Part shown: positions 1 through 7,904 of the stretch, in pieces | Numbering within the stretch: position 1 is the first letter of the stretch | Layout of the letters: each line of letters begins with the position of its first letter | Assembly: GCA_016861025.1 (NCBI GenBank) | Contig: BOKO01000015.1 | Span: 77,294-141,293, forward strand | DNA length: 64,000 nucleotides | Source of the DNA: Chloroflexota bacterium | GTDB taxonomy: Bacteria > Chloroflexota > Anaerolineae > Caldilineales > Caldilineaceae | Direction of reading: 5' to 3' | The notes under the pieces: generated by a model | The model's input: the letters and a program-made list of their open reading frames with translations, nothing else | Databases searched by the model: none | What the model was told of the DNA's origin: nothing | Program-made: the position numbers and the translations under genes

Positions 1-1
1 T

Positions 2-325
2 GAACGTGAGGAGCGCGAATTGGGTGAGCTTGCCCAGTGGGCGAACCAGCAGCGCGTCATCTCCACGCTTGGCGAAGTCTGGCGCTCCGCCAACCTGGGA
101 CGCGGCAAGACGCTCTATGTCGAGACCGACTATCACGAGCCGGGCCGCCTGGACGAAACCGGTATGTTGTTGCTGCCCGCCGACGACCCGAACGCGCCCG
201 GCGTCATGCCCGACGCCGTGGACGAGGCCATCGAAATGGTGATTCGCAAGGGCGGCGAAGTTGTCTGCGTCGACAACGGCAAGCTCGCCCAATTTGGACG
301 AATTGCCCTGGTGTTGCGCTACTGA
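2..325 (+). CDS. C-terminal part of a baeRF-type (eRF1-like) protein, 5' truncated
   Basis: The window opens inside this gene; an open frame runs from base 2 to a TGA at 323-325. About 107 residues remain. The tail (PDAVDEAIEMVIRKGGEVV, then DNGKLAQFGRIALVLRY) matches my memory of the C-terminus of bacterial archaeo-eukaryotic release-factor-like (baeRF) proteins, where a Gly-Gly-x-Val-x-x-Val strand is followed by a final RIAL-x-LRY strand. These proteins are thought to act on stalled ribosomes or in defence, but their roles are poorly known. The N-terminal domains are outside the window, so the subfamily cannot be stated. The family call is from recognition of this motif only. Confidence 0.6.
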   Translation, partial: EREERELGELAQWANQQRVISTLGEVWRSANLGRGKTLYVETDYHEPGRLDETGMLLLPADDPNAPGVMPDAVDEAIEMVIRKGGEVVCVDNGKLAQFGRIALVLRY

Positions 326-379
326 CGTATAATTTGGTGTGGGTTGCGGATGCGGCCAGCGCAGTCGGAACCCACACCA
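303..379 (+). promoter_or_regulatory. Candidate promoter and hairpin between the baeRF gene and the membrane-protein gene
   Basis: A perfect TATAAT lies at 328-333, 19 bp after a poor -35 (TTGCCC, 303-308) inside the end of the upstream gene. Immediately downstream is an 11-bp perfect stem (335-345 with 369-379, arm TGGTGTGGGTT) with a 23-nt loop and no T-run. The hairpin could be a weak terminator, or a structured 5' leader of the gene starting at 441. Prediction from sequence only. Confidence 0.35.
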
Positions 380-440
380 CTTCAGGCGCCACCAGTGTAA
401 CTTTTCGTTCCAACCAAATCACTAACAAGGAGGTATGACA

Positions 441-1034
441 ATGTTCTGGATGGGGATTGTGTTAGCAGCTTGTGGGATTTTTCTGCTCGTCTATGGCGGT
501 CTGCTGTTCCGCTTTTCGATGGCGGTCGGCTTCTTCGTGCTTGGCTTCAGCCTGGCGTCGTGGCTCTTCTCCAGCCAGACTGACCTGATCCGCATCTTGA
601 TCAGCCTGGTCGTGGGCGGCGTACTGGCTGGGGTGGGCTATATGTTGGTGCGGATGGTGTTGCACCTTGCCGGTGGGCTGCTGGGCGCTGTGCTTGTCCT
701 GCTGGTATTGTCGCTGTTGCCGTTGAACATGCCCAGTTTTCTCAACATCATCATCATCCTGGCGGGCGCTGGCGTCGTCGGCTTCTTTGGCAACCGCCTG
801 GGCGACTGGGTGATCATTCTGGCGACCTCGCTGGCAGGAGCGTATGCCGTTGTGCTTGGCTTGACGCGCATGTTCCCCGCCGCCGTCGAAGCCAGCGCAG
901 AGTATGTCGCCAGCGGCTCGGCGTATGTCCCCTTCACCGGGCCTGCATTTGCCGTCTTTGTGATCATTTTTGTCATCGGCGCGCTGGCGCAGGATCGGAT
1001 TCGCTCGTTGCGCGGGCGTTTTGTGATTCGCTAA
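441..1034 (+). CDS. Polytopic membrane protein, DUF4203/TM7S3-TM198-like
   Basis: 197 residues, almost entirely hydrophobic, with about six predicted membrane segments and short polar loops. Glycine-rich small helices (GGVLAGVGYML, AGGLLGAVLVLLVL, AGAGVVGFFGNRLGDWV) resemble the DUF4203/TM7S3-TM198 type of bacterial membrane protein of unknown function. The strong ribosome binding site AAGGAGG (427-433) is too close to the ATG at 435 but 7 nt from the ATG at 441, so I start at 441. The C-terminus (DRIRSLRGRFVIR) is positively charged and so probably cytoplasmic. It stands alone between two unrelated envelope genes. Confidence 0.6.
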   Translation: MFWMGIVLAACGIFLLVYGGLLFRFSMAVGFFVLGFSLASWLFSSQTDLIRILISLVVGGVLAGVGYMLVRMVLHLAGGLLGAVLVLLVLSLLPLNMPSFLNIIIILAGAGVVGFFGNRLGDWVIILATSLAGAYAVVLGLTRMFPAAVEASAEYVASGSAYVPFTGPAFAVFVIIFVIGALAQDRIRSLRGRFVIR

Positions 1035-1051
1035 GTCATCTCACATCTCCC

Positions 1052-1071
1052 AGGAAGTTCTGGAGCTTCCT
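1052..1071. repeat. Small hairpin (AGGAAG/CTTCCT) downstream of the membrane-protein gene
   Basis: Perfect 6-bp stem 1052-1057/1066-1071 with an 8-nt loop, 18 nt after the stop codon at 1034, without a T-run. Its 22-nt context resembles the hairpin at 35884-35905: the same length and register, 16 of 22 positions identical, and one stem pair changed from G-C to A-T on both sides. It may belong to a dispersed intergenic hairpin family or be a weak terminator. Confidence 0.35.
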
Positions 1072-1110
1072 AAGAGATTCTAATTGAGTCTTCGATACAG
1101 GAGTTTGCTC

Positions 1111-3405
1111 ATGCAGTGGACGCGCCTCTGCTGGATCGTTGTTGTTCTCGTCGTTGCGCTGGCGCTGGCGGCCTGTTCTCCCATCCAACCAACCGACGCC
1201 CCTTCGGTGGGCGACGGGGAGCCGCAGGCAAGCGACGACCTGCCACCCGCTGTCGAGTACAACCTGGGTGACGCCATCGTTATCCAGGATCGCTTTCCCG
1301 CCGACAGCAGCTTTCGCGAGATGCCGGTGCGACTGAACGGCGTGATTGCTGCGCCGCCTGACGGCGGTCCCTACCCCGTCGTGCTGATCTTGCATGGCAC
1401 ACATCCCGGCTGCCCGGAAACCGAACATGGCGTTGATCGCTGGCCCTGCGACCCGGAAGTGGAGCGCGCCAACTATCGTGGCTTCGGCTATCTTGTCAGC
1501 GCGCTGGCGGTGCAAGGCTACGTGGCGCTGGCGATCAACACCAACGCTGAAGACACCTTTGGCTTTGGCGAGGGCGTTCCAGGCGAACGGCTGGAACAAC
1601 TGATCACACTGCACCTGGATGCGCTGGCGACAGCCGCAGCGGGCGGCGAAAACAGCTTTGGCGTCGAGCTGGCCGGACGCGCTGACCTCAGCAAGCTGGC
1701 GATCTTTGGTCATTCGCGCGGCGCCGAGCGCGCCGTGGCGGTGGCGCGCAAGTGGGCGACCAATGGCGTGGCGCGCAGCTATGGCCCTGCCGCCGGCGTG
1801 CTCTTGATCGCCCCTGCCGTCGTCTTTGTCGATCCGGCTGGCGGCGCGCCTGTGCCGATGGCGTTGATCAACGCAGCCTGCGACGGCGATGTGGCCGATC
1901 AGATGGGCCAGATGTTTTTTGAGGCGGCGCGGCTGGCGCCAGAGCAGAAAGCCTGGGCGGCTTCGGTCTGGCTCGAACGCGCCAATCACAATCACTTCAA
2001 CGACACGCTGCCCGGCGACCCCTTCCCTGGGCAGGGACGGCCCGACTGTGACCCGCTGCTCGACGCTGACGCGCAGCGCGCCTTCCTTGTGGCATATGCT
2101 GGCGACTTCCTCACCGCCCTTTTCAGCCACGACCCGGCGCAGGTGCGTGCCGCATTCGAACGCATGGGCGTTGATGCGGCGTCGCTGGCAACGGACACGC
2201 TCTATGGTGAAGCGGCGCAGGCGGCATGGCTGGCAGAGGCGCGCCATCGCCTGCCGCTGCTGACGCCCACCGACGAGGAAACGTTCACGGTCAGCCCGTT
2301 TGACGGCGCAGTGACGGCTGAGGGCGTCACGACCCTCTTCTGCCCCAACGGCTATTACACGCCCTTCACCAACCCGGAACTGGCGGACTGTCACCGTGCG
2401 CAGGTGACCGTGCCCGGACAGCCTGCCCATGCCGTGGTCAGTTGGGAAGCGTCAGGCGGCGCGCTGCGTTTCGAGCTGCCGATTGGTCTTGACAACCTGC
2501 TGATCTTTGATGCGATCAGCGTGCGCACGGGCATTGATCCGCTGTCACCGCTGAACCCGGCTGGCGCGCCGCAAGCATTCTCCGTGCAGGTGACTGACCG
2601 CAGCGGCGCCACAGCCAGCGTGGCCGTGTCTCCCGACGAGCAGGCGCTGCGCTATCCGGCCGGCGAAGTGCAGTCGGACGAAACCTTCGGCGCGCTGTTC
2701 ACCGGGCGGCTGCCGCTGATGCCGGTGCGCGTACCAATCAGTGCGTTCGAGGGCGTCAACCTTGCCAGCGTTGCCGAGCTCGCGCTGATTTTTGATCAGA
2801 CCGACAGCGGCGCGCTCTTTATCGCCGATGTGGAGCTGGTGCGTGCGCCAGTTTCGCCACGCCCGACGCTGAGCGACCCGCCCAGCGCCGAGCTGATCGC
2901 CGCCGCCGAAGCTGGCGACGTGGAGGCGATGCGCCAGCTTGCCAATCTCTACCGCCCGACCGATGCGCTGGGCGTGCAGTACGGCAACCTGGAGCAAGCT
3001 GTCTTCTGGTATCGACAGGCGTGCGCGGCAGGCTATGCCAATGCGCAGGTCGACTTCTACGATTTTGTGCGCAGCCATGCCGAACGTCACAGCGACGAAT
3101 TCCTCGACGAAGCTATCCTCTGCCTGGAAGACGCCATCGCGCAGGGTCATCGCGAGGCGATCATTGCCGGCGCGTTTCGAGCGGCGTTCATTGAGCAAGA
3201 TTACAAGATGGCGTTTTATCTCTATACGCTGTTTGAAGAGAGCGATCCTGAACTGGCGGCGCAGCGTCACACCTTCGCCGATCAACTGACGGCGGCGGAA
3301 ATTGAGGCAGCAGAACAGGCGGCGGCAACCTGGCGCGCTGAAAACACGGTCAAAACCTACGACGATTTTTTTGCGGAGGTCAACTCACCGTTCCGGCAGC
3401 CCTGA
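1111..3405 (+). CDS. Secreted lipoprotein: alpha/beta-hydrolase with C-terminal Sel1-like repeats
   Basis: 764 residues. A signal peptide of about 22 residues ends in a lipobox (LALAAC), predicting a lipid-anchored surface protein. Residues about 60-340 form an alpha/beta-hydrolase fold: HGTHPG oxyanion region, then the nucleophile elbow GHSRGAERA, then a late NHNHF segment that could supply the catalytic His. A beta-rich middle (about 400-590) follows. The end (from about 595) has Sel1-like repeats (AEAGDVEAMRQLANLYRP, AVFWYRQACAAGYANAQVDF). The ATG at 1111 has AGGAG (1099-1103) at 7 nt and gives a clean lipoprotein signal; a non-ATG start 27 nt upstream would not. Substrate is unknown. Sel1 repeats usually mediate protein contacts, so joining them to an esterase-like domain is unusual. 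Confidence 0.65.
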   Translation: MQWTRLCWIVVVLVVALALAACSPIQPTDAPSVGDGEPQASDDLPPAVEYNLGDAIVIQDRFPADSSFREMPVRLNGVIAAPPDGGPYPVVLILHGTHPGCPETEHGVDRWPCDPEVERANYRGFGYLVSALAVQGYVALAINTNAEDTFGFGEGVPGERLEQLITLHLDALATAAAGGENSFGVELAGRADLSKLAIFGHSRGAERAVAVARKWATNGVARSYGPAAGVLLIAPAVVFVDPAGGAPVPMALINAACDGDVADQMGQMFFEAARLAPEQKAWAASVWLERANHNHFNDTLPGDPFPGQGRPDCDPLLDADAQRAFLVAYAGDFLTALFSHDPAQVRAAFERMGVDAASLATDTLYGEAAQAAWLAEARHRLPLLTPTDEETFTVSPFDGAVTAEGVTTLFCPNGYYTPFTNPELADCHRAQVTVPGQPAHAVVSWEASGGALRFELPIGLDNLLIFDAISVRTGIDPLSPLNPAGAPQAFSVQVTDRSGATASVAVSPDEQALRYPAGEVQSDETFGALFTGRLPLMPVRVPISAFEGVNLASVAELALIFDQTDSGALFIADVELVRAPVSPRPTLSDPPSAELIAAAEAGDVEAMRQLANLYRPTDALGVQYGNLEQAVFWYRQACAAGYANAQVDFYDFVRSHAERHSDEFLDEAILCLEDAIAQGHREAIIAGAFRAAFIEQDYKMAFYLYTLFEESDPELAAQRHTFADQLTAAEIEAAEQAAATWRAENTVKTYDDFFAEVNSPFRQP

Positions 3406-3429
3406 ACGCGGCTCTAGCTGGGCAACGAT

Positions 3430-3575
3430 GTTATCGCCTCCGGCGAGACATCCTTCAATCAGTTGGTCATCGCCCCCGGCGTGACATGGTGCAACGCTCA
3501 GGTCTTTGCCTTCCCTGCATGACTTGCGTTCTGCATGGGTCATTGCCTCTGGCGTGCCATAAATGGTCTGGAATG
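3430..3575. repeat. Tandem 36-37 bp repeat carrying an imperfect palindrome, four copies
   Basis: In the 291-bp gap between two lipoprotein genes, four units begin at 3430, 3466, 3502 and 3539 (spacings 36, 36 and 37). Each starts with a hyphenated palindrome of the form GTCAtcGCC-nnn-GGCGTGAC followed by about 14 variable bases. The second and fourth copies are the most regular; the third is the most degenerate. A single extra copy sits at 41168-41189. Spacer and repeat lengths do not fit CRISPR. The rest of the gap shows only the downstream gene's RBS. Confidence 0.55.
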
Positions 3576-3696
3576 CAGAATATCTGCTCGCAAAGTGACC
3601 CTGTGCGGGAATAACAGGGACACGCCAAAGGTGGTGAACTGCACAGCCAGGATAGTGCGTATGGAAAGCATTGAAACTGTGTACGGAGAACAACCA

Positions 3697-5898
3697 ATGA
3701 AGCATCCAACCCAGAGAAAGACCTTTCTGCTGATCGCCATGTTGCTGTTGGCGCTGGTGGTAAGCGCGTGCGCGCCGGAGACGCCGCCGCCTCCCACGGC
3801 GACGCTCGTGGCGACGCTTGCACCGACCGAGGCGCCTGCTGCAGCAGAGGCAGCCACAGAAGCGCCGCCGACCGAAGCCGCAGTTGAAGAAGCAACCCCT
3901 GCCCCCACCGAAGAACCGGTCGAGGAGCCAACCCCCGCTCCCATCGAAGAACCGGCGCAGGAATCCGCGCTGGAAGGCGTCACCTGGCTGGTCACAGCCT
4001 ATGTCGACGAAAGTGGCGCTACGGCTGAACCGATCAGCGACGCCACGCTGACCTTCCAGAACGGGCGCATCAGCGGCAACGCCGGCTGCAACGGCTTCTT
4101 CGCTGCCTACACGCTCGACGGCGGCGACCTGTCGATCACCATGGGCGGCAGCACGCTCATGATGTGTGAGGATGCGGTGATGGCGCAAGAGCAGGCGATC
4201 CTGGCAAACCTGGGACAAGCCGCCGCCTATGCCGTCACCGACGGCGTGCTGACGCTCCTCAACGCCGAAGGCACGGCGCTGCTCACGCTGAGCGAACGCA
4301 CCGAGCCAGGGCTGACCGATGCCGTCTGGCTGGCGACGATGGTCAACAACGGGCGCGAAGCAGTCACCGGTCTGATCGAAGGCACGCAGATCACGGCGAT
4401 CTTCGGTGAGGACGGCAGTCTCTCAGGCACGTCAGGCTGCAACAACTACGTCACCAGCTATACGACCGACGGTGACTCGATCGAGATCGGCATGGTCGCC
4501 TCGACGATGATGTTCTGCGCCGAGCCGGAGGGCGTGATGGAGCAGGAGACCGCGTATGTCACCATGCTCCCGACCGCGGCCACGTACTCGATCCAGAACG
4601 GCGTACTCGAACTGCGCACCGCCGAGGGCGCGCTGGTGGCGAGCTACATCGTCGACAACCGCTCGGTCGTGGCGCCATCGGCAGCGATGGAGGAAGCCGC
4701 CGCCGACCCCGACCCGGTTATCGAAGATGCAAAGGCAGCGGCAGTTGAATTTGCAGTTGCGGCGGATGCGACCCCGCGCGGGCGCGTGACCGCCCCGCTG
4801 GGCGTTAACATCCGCGTCGGTCCTGGCACGGAGTTCCCGATCGTCGGCGTTGCCCCGCAGAATGCCGAGGGCGAGATCGTCGGGCGCAGCCTCGATGGTC
4901 GGTGGTGGGCGGCGCGTGTGCCCACTGCGCCCAACGGACAAGGTTGGGTGGCGGCGGATTACGTTGAAGCCATCAATGCGGATAACGTCCCTGTGCTGCC
5001 TGCGCCGCCGCTGCCGCAGCCCGAAACCCTGATCCAGGAAGGGCAACCTTACCAGATGCCGCAGGGCGTGATCCTCTACTCCGCCTCGCGCGTGATTCGT
5101 GAAGGCAACCGCGTCTACGAGGTCGAAGACATCTACGCCGTGGATGCCGCTGGCGGACAGCCGCGCATGGTCGCCAACAACGCCATGCAACCGGCGCTCA
5201 GCCCGGATCGGGGCACGCTCGCCTTCTACAGCAAGCAGAGCGACAAGCTCGGCATCGGCGGCTACGACGCCGCCACGGGACGCCGCCTGCGCTTCTCGGC
5301 GTTCATCGAAGACCAGCGCCCGCGCTGGAGTCCCACCGGCGACCGCATCGTCTTTGCCAGCAACCGCGCCGGCGACCGCCACTGGCGCATCTACATTGTC
5401 GATGCAGTGTCACAAGACCTGCCCGAAAACATGGTCTACACCGAGCTGGATTTTGGCAAAGATCCCGACTGGCGCCCGACTCAGGAGCAGTTGATCATTA
5501 AGGGCTGCGATCCGACAGGCAACAATTGTGGTCTCTACACTCTCAACACTGGCGGTGCAGGGCGGACGCAGCTCACCAACGTCGAATCGGATTCAACGCC
5601 GCGCTGGACGCCCGATGGCAACGCCGTAGTCTTCATGAGCGAAGGGCGCGACGGGAACTGGGAAATCTATCGGGCGAATGTGGCGGACGGCAGCGTGACG
5701 CGGCTGACCAACGACCCCGCGCCCGACGGTCTGCCGGCGGTCAGCCCCGACGGCAGCCAGATCGCCTTCATCAGCAAACGCGGCGGTGCATGGGGGCTGT
5801 GGGTGATGCCTGCAACGGGTGGCGCAGCCACGCAGGTCACTGCCATTCCTGGCGAATTGCCCGACTGGCTGATGCAGGCGGTCGACTGGCCGCGCTAA
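3697..5898 (+). CDS. Lipoprotein with two META/HslJ domains, an SH3b domain and a TolB/PD40 propeller
   Basis: 733 residues. The lipoprotein signal MKHPTQRKTFLL... ends at VVSAC. A Pro/Ala/Glu/Thr-rich linker (about 30-90) is typical of cell-wall spacing. Two tandem META (HslJ-like) domains follow (about 96-205 and 208-315); each carries the G-x-x-GCN signature (GNAGCNGFF, GTSGCNNYV). A bacterial SH3 domain covers about 360-430 (NIRVGPGTEFPIVG). From about 455 on there are PD40/TolB-type propeller blades (ALSPDRGTLAFYS, RWSPTGDRIVFASN, RWTPDGNAVVFMSE, AVSPDGSQIAFISK). Likely a surface binding or scaffold protein; no catalytic site seen. The chosen ATG has ACGGAGAA 8 nt upstream; a longer non-ATG start would destroy the signal peptide. 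Confidence 0.75.
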   Translation: MKHPTQRKTFLLIAMLLLALVVSACAPETPPPPTATLVATLAPTEAPAAAEAATEAPPTEAAVEEATPAPTEEPVEEPTPAPIEEPAQESALEGVTWLVTAYVDESGATAEPISDATLTFQNGRISGNAGCNGFFAAYTLDGGDLSITMGGSTLMMCEDAVMAQEQAILANLGQAAAYAVTDGVLTLLNAEGTALLTLSERTEPGLTDAVWLATMVNNGREAVTGLIEGTQITAIFGEDGSLSGTSGCNNYVTSYTTDGDSIEIGMVASTMMFCAEPEGVMEQETAYVTMLPTAATYSIQNGVLELRTAEGALVASYIVDNRSVVAPSAAMEEAAADPDPVIEDAKAAAVEFAVAADATPRGRVTAPLGVNIRVGPGTEFPIVGVAPQNAEGEIVGRSLDGRWWAARVPTAPNGQGWVAADYVEAINADNVPVLPAPPLPQPETLIQEGQPYQMPQGVILYSASRVIREGNRVYEVEDIYAVDAAGGQPRMVANNAMQPALSPDRGTLAFYSKQSDKLGIGGYDAATGRRLRFSAFIEDQRPRWSPTGDRIVFASNRAGDRHWRIYIVDAVSQDLPENMVYTELDFGKDPDWRPTQEQLIIKGCDPTGNNCGLYTLNTGGAGRTQLTNVESDSTPRWTPDGNAVVFMSEGRDGNWEIYRANVADGSVTRLTNDPAPDGLPAVSPDGSQIAFISKRGGAWGLWVMPATGGAATQVTAIPGELPDWLMQAVDWPR

Positions 5899-5932
5899 AA
5901 AAGGTTTTGGATCCAGAAGGAATAGATGGAAA

Positions 5933-7765
5933 ATGACTTCGATAAAAATTTCTTTCCGACGCGCATGGCGCTCAATACCAGCAGCGCTGTTGATGTTCGT
6001 CGCTTTGCTTGCGCTCGCTCCCGCACAGCGCGTTTGGGCGCAGGAACCCGCCGGTGACAACACTGGCGATGTTCCTCCCAGCCTGATCGAAATTCTGGAG
6101 CAAGCGCCTAAAGTAACAGCAGCAGTCGTTGGCGAAGATGGCTTTGCGCCAGATGAAGCGGCAGCCTCCGCTGCACTGCCTGACCGCACACAGTTCGGCG
6201 TGATCGACTATTCGGTGGATGGCGTCATGATCAACGCGACGGTCACGCTCCCCGCTTCACAGGGCGTCTACATCGCATCCGGTTTCCCAAACAACAACTT
6301 TGTGAACGAATCATTCATTCAGTTGGGATGGGATAACCAGACCGGTCGCAATGCCTCGCGTATTCTACTCCAGTTCGACCTGTCGCCGCTGCCGCCTCAG
6401 TCGCGCGTCAATAGCGCCGAATTCTGGATCAATCAAACACAGATTCAACCGCCAGGCGACGGCCAGCCGATGGACTTTCGCGCCCAGTTGATGCAGCAGT
6501 CGTGGAATGCAGGTCAGGTGACATGGAACACGGCGAACTTTCTCGGCGGCGCCGCCTTTCCGCTCGGCTCGATCCCGCCGGCGGTCGGCTGGATCGCCGG
6601 GCCTGCCACCGATGCGGTGCGGTTGTGGCTTGGCGGCGAACCCAACCGCGGCGTCATCGTCACCGGCGACGAGACGCCCACGCGCGGTCGCTTTCGGCAG
6701 TTCAACGGTGTAGGACCGAACTCGCCGCCGGCCCTGGCGCCGTTTCTAAGCGTCAACTTTACAGCCAACTGCGACACCGCCCCGCCGGTGGCGACGATGA
6801 ACGCACTGCCGACCTTCTCGCCGAGCGAATTCCGCGTTTTCTGGTCGGCGTTCGACCCTGACCAACCGGGCTGTCCTGCCAGCGGCGTCGCCTGGTTCAA
6901 CGTGCAGTTTCGCATCAACGGCGGCGGTTGGGTCAACTGGCGCAACCAGACGCCGACCGACAACTTTGGTTTCCGTCGCGACGCCCCCAACGGCTCGCTC
7001 GTTGAGTTCCGCGTGCAGGCGTCCGACAACGCCGGCAACATCGGCGCGTGGAGTCCGATTGTGGCGACGCGCATCGACTCCGAGCCGCCGGTCGCCTCGG
7101 TCGATCCACTGCCACAATACACCATCTTCCCTGCATTCACTGTCACCTGGAGCGGAACGGACAATCTGTCGGGCATTGCGTTCTACAACCTGCAGATGAG
7201 CGTCAACAACGGCGCCTGGCAGGTGGTGCTTGCGGAGTCGCCCGCCACCAGCTTCCAGGTGACGGGCGCGCAGTTCCGCGACCAGTTCAAGTTCCGCGTG
7301 CAGGCAGTGGACAATGTCGGCAATGTCCAGCCATGGAGTCCCACGGCGCAGGCATCCACGACTGTCTTCGACCATCCGGTGTCGAGGGTCATTCCCTTCA
7401 ACCCGGCGATCATTCAGTCGACTTCACCGGTGACAACGGAGATTACGGTCAACTGGGAAGGATTCCTTGCGCCCGGCACGAGCATGCTGCGGTATGAACT
7501 GAGCTATCGCTTCACGCCCTTTGGCGGCTCACCTGGCGCCTGGACGCCATGGGCCACCTTCCCTGGAACGACCACGCGGGAGGTCTTCACGCCAGGTTCG
7601 GGCAACGGGGTCTACGAATTCTTTGCTGTGGCTATCAACAACTTTGGACAACGTCAGCCGTTCGAGCCGGAAAGCGGGCTGGGCGCATCGATCATTCTCG
7701 ACCTCGACGACACGATCCAGCCACGGCTCTATCTGCCGGTCATGGCGCGACACATGGTTGAGTAA
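5933..7765 (+). CDS. Secreted DNRLRE (CBM96-like) protein with fibronectin-III-like domains
   Basis: 610 residues with a Sec signal (hydrophobic 15-32, cleavage likely after VWAQ). About residues 100-275 look like a DNRLRE/CBM96 beta-sandwich: VYIASGFPNNNF, SRILLQFDLSPLPP, ARAEFWI-type strand, WNAGQVTWNTANF. About 280-590 contain Ig/fibronectin-III-like repeats of the 'interplay of body motion' type (FNVQFRINGGGWVNW, YNLQMSVNNGAWQVV, VQASDNAGNIGAWSP, VQAVDNVGNVQPWSP). The C-terminus carries LYLPVMAR near its end, a motif shared with the proteins at 41255 and 49097. RBS AGAAGGA precedes the ATG. It lies 34 nt after the propeller lipoprotein and is probably co-transcribed. Likely an extracellular adhesin or matrix protein. 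Confidence 0.65.
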   Translation: MTSIKISFRRAWRSIPAALLMFVALLALAPAQRVWAQEPAGDNTGDVPPSLIEILEQAPKVTAAVVGEDGFAPDEAAASAALPDRTQFGVIDYSVDGVMINATVTLPASQGVYIASGFPNNNFVNESFIQLGWDNQTGRNASRILLQFDLSPLPPQSRVNSAEFWINQTQIQPPGDGQPMDFRAQLMQQSWNAGQVTWNTANFLGGAAFPLGSIPPAVGWIAGPATDAVRLWLGGEPNRGVIVTGDETPTRGRFRQFNGVGPNSPPALAPFLSVNFTANCDTAPPVATMNALPTFSPSEFRVFWSAFDPDQPGCPASGVAWFNVQFRINGGGWVNWRNQTPTDNFGFRRDAPNGSLVEFRVQASDNAGNIGAWSPIVATRIDSEPPVASVDPLPQYTIFPAFTVTWSGTDNLSGIAFYNLQMSVNNGAWQVVLAESPATSFQVTGAQFRDQFKFRVQAVDNVGNVQPWSPTAQASTTVFDHPVSRVIPFNPAIIQSTSPVTTEITVNWEGFLAPGTSMLRYELSYRFTPFGGSPGAWTPWATFPGTTTREVFTPGSGNGVYEFFAVAINNFGQRQPFEPESGLGASIILDLDDTIQPRLYLPVMARHMVE

Positions 7766-7794
7766 GCCGCGCCGTTGCTCTCGCCCCTAACTCG

Positions 7795-7831
7795 CCGTCC
7801 TCCTGGGTTCCCCAGACATCCAGGAGGACGG
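7795..7831 (+). terminator. Strong hairpin after the DNRLRE gene
   Basis: Perfect 12-bp stem (CCGTCCTCCTGG, 7795-7806, with 7820-7831) and a 13-nt loop, 30 nt beyond the stop codon. No T-run follows (TGCATATTCC), so termination would be weak or Rho-assisted. It ends the run of surface genes that starts at 1111. Confidence 0.5.
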
Positions 7832-7904
7832 TGCATATTCCTCGAATCAAGCCAACTCTGGTAAAATGTCATGAAAGATCGCCAAAGAAGAAAAAGGAGG
7901 CATC

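Noticed and set aside
1036..2430. Long open frame on the minus strand
   Set aside because: It is antisense to the hydrolase lipoprotein, has no RBS and shows only the composition of GC-rich shadow frames.
3430..3575. Possible CRISPR array from regular 36-37 bp spacing
   Set aside because: The total unit is only 36-37 bp, the conserved part is 22 bp and palindromic, and no separate unique spacers of 30 bp or more exist. No cas gene is in the window.
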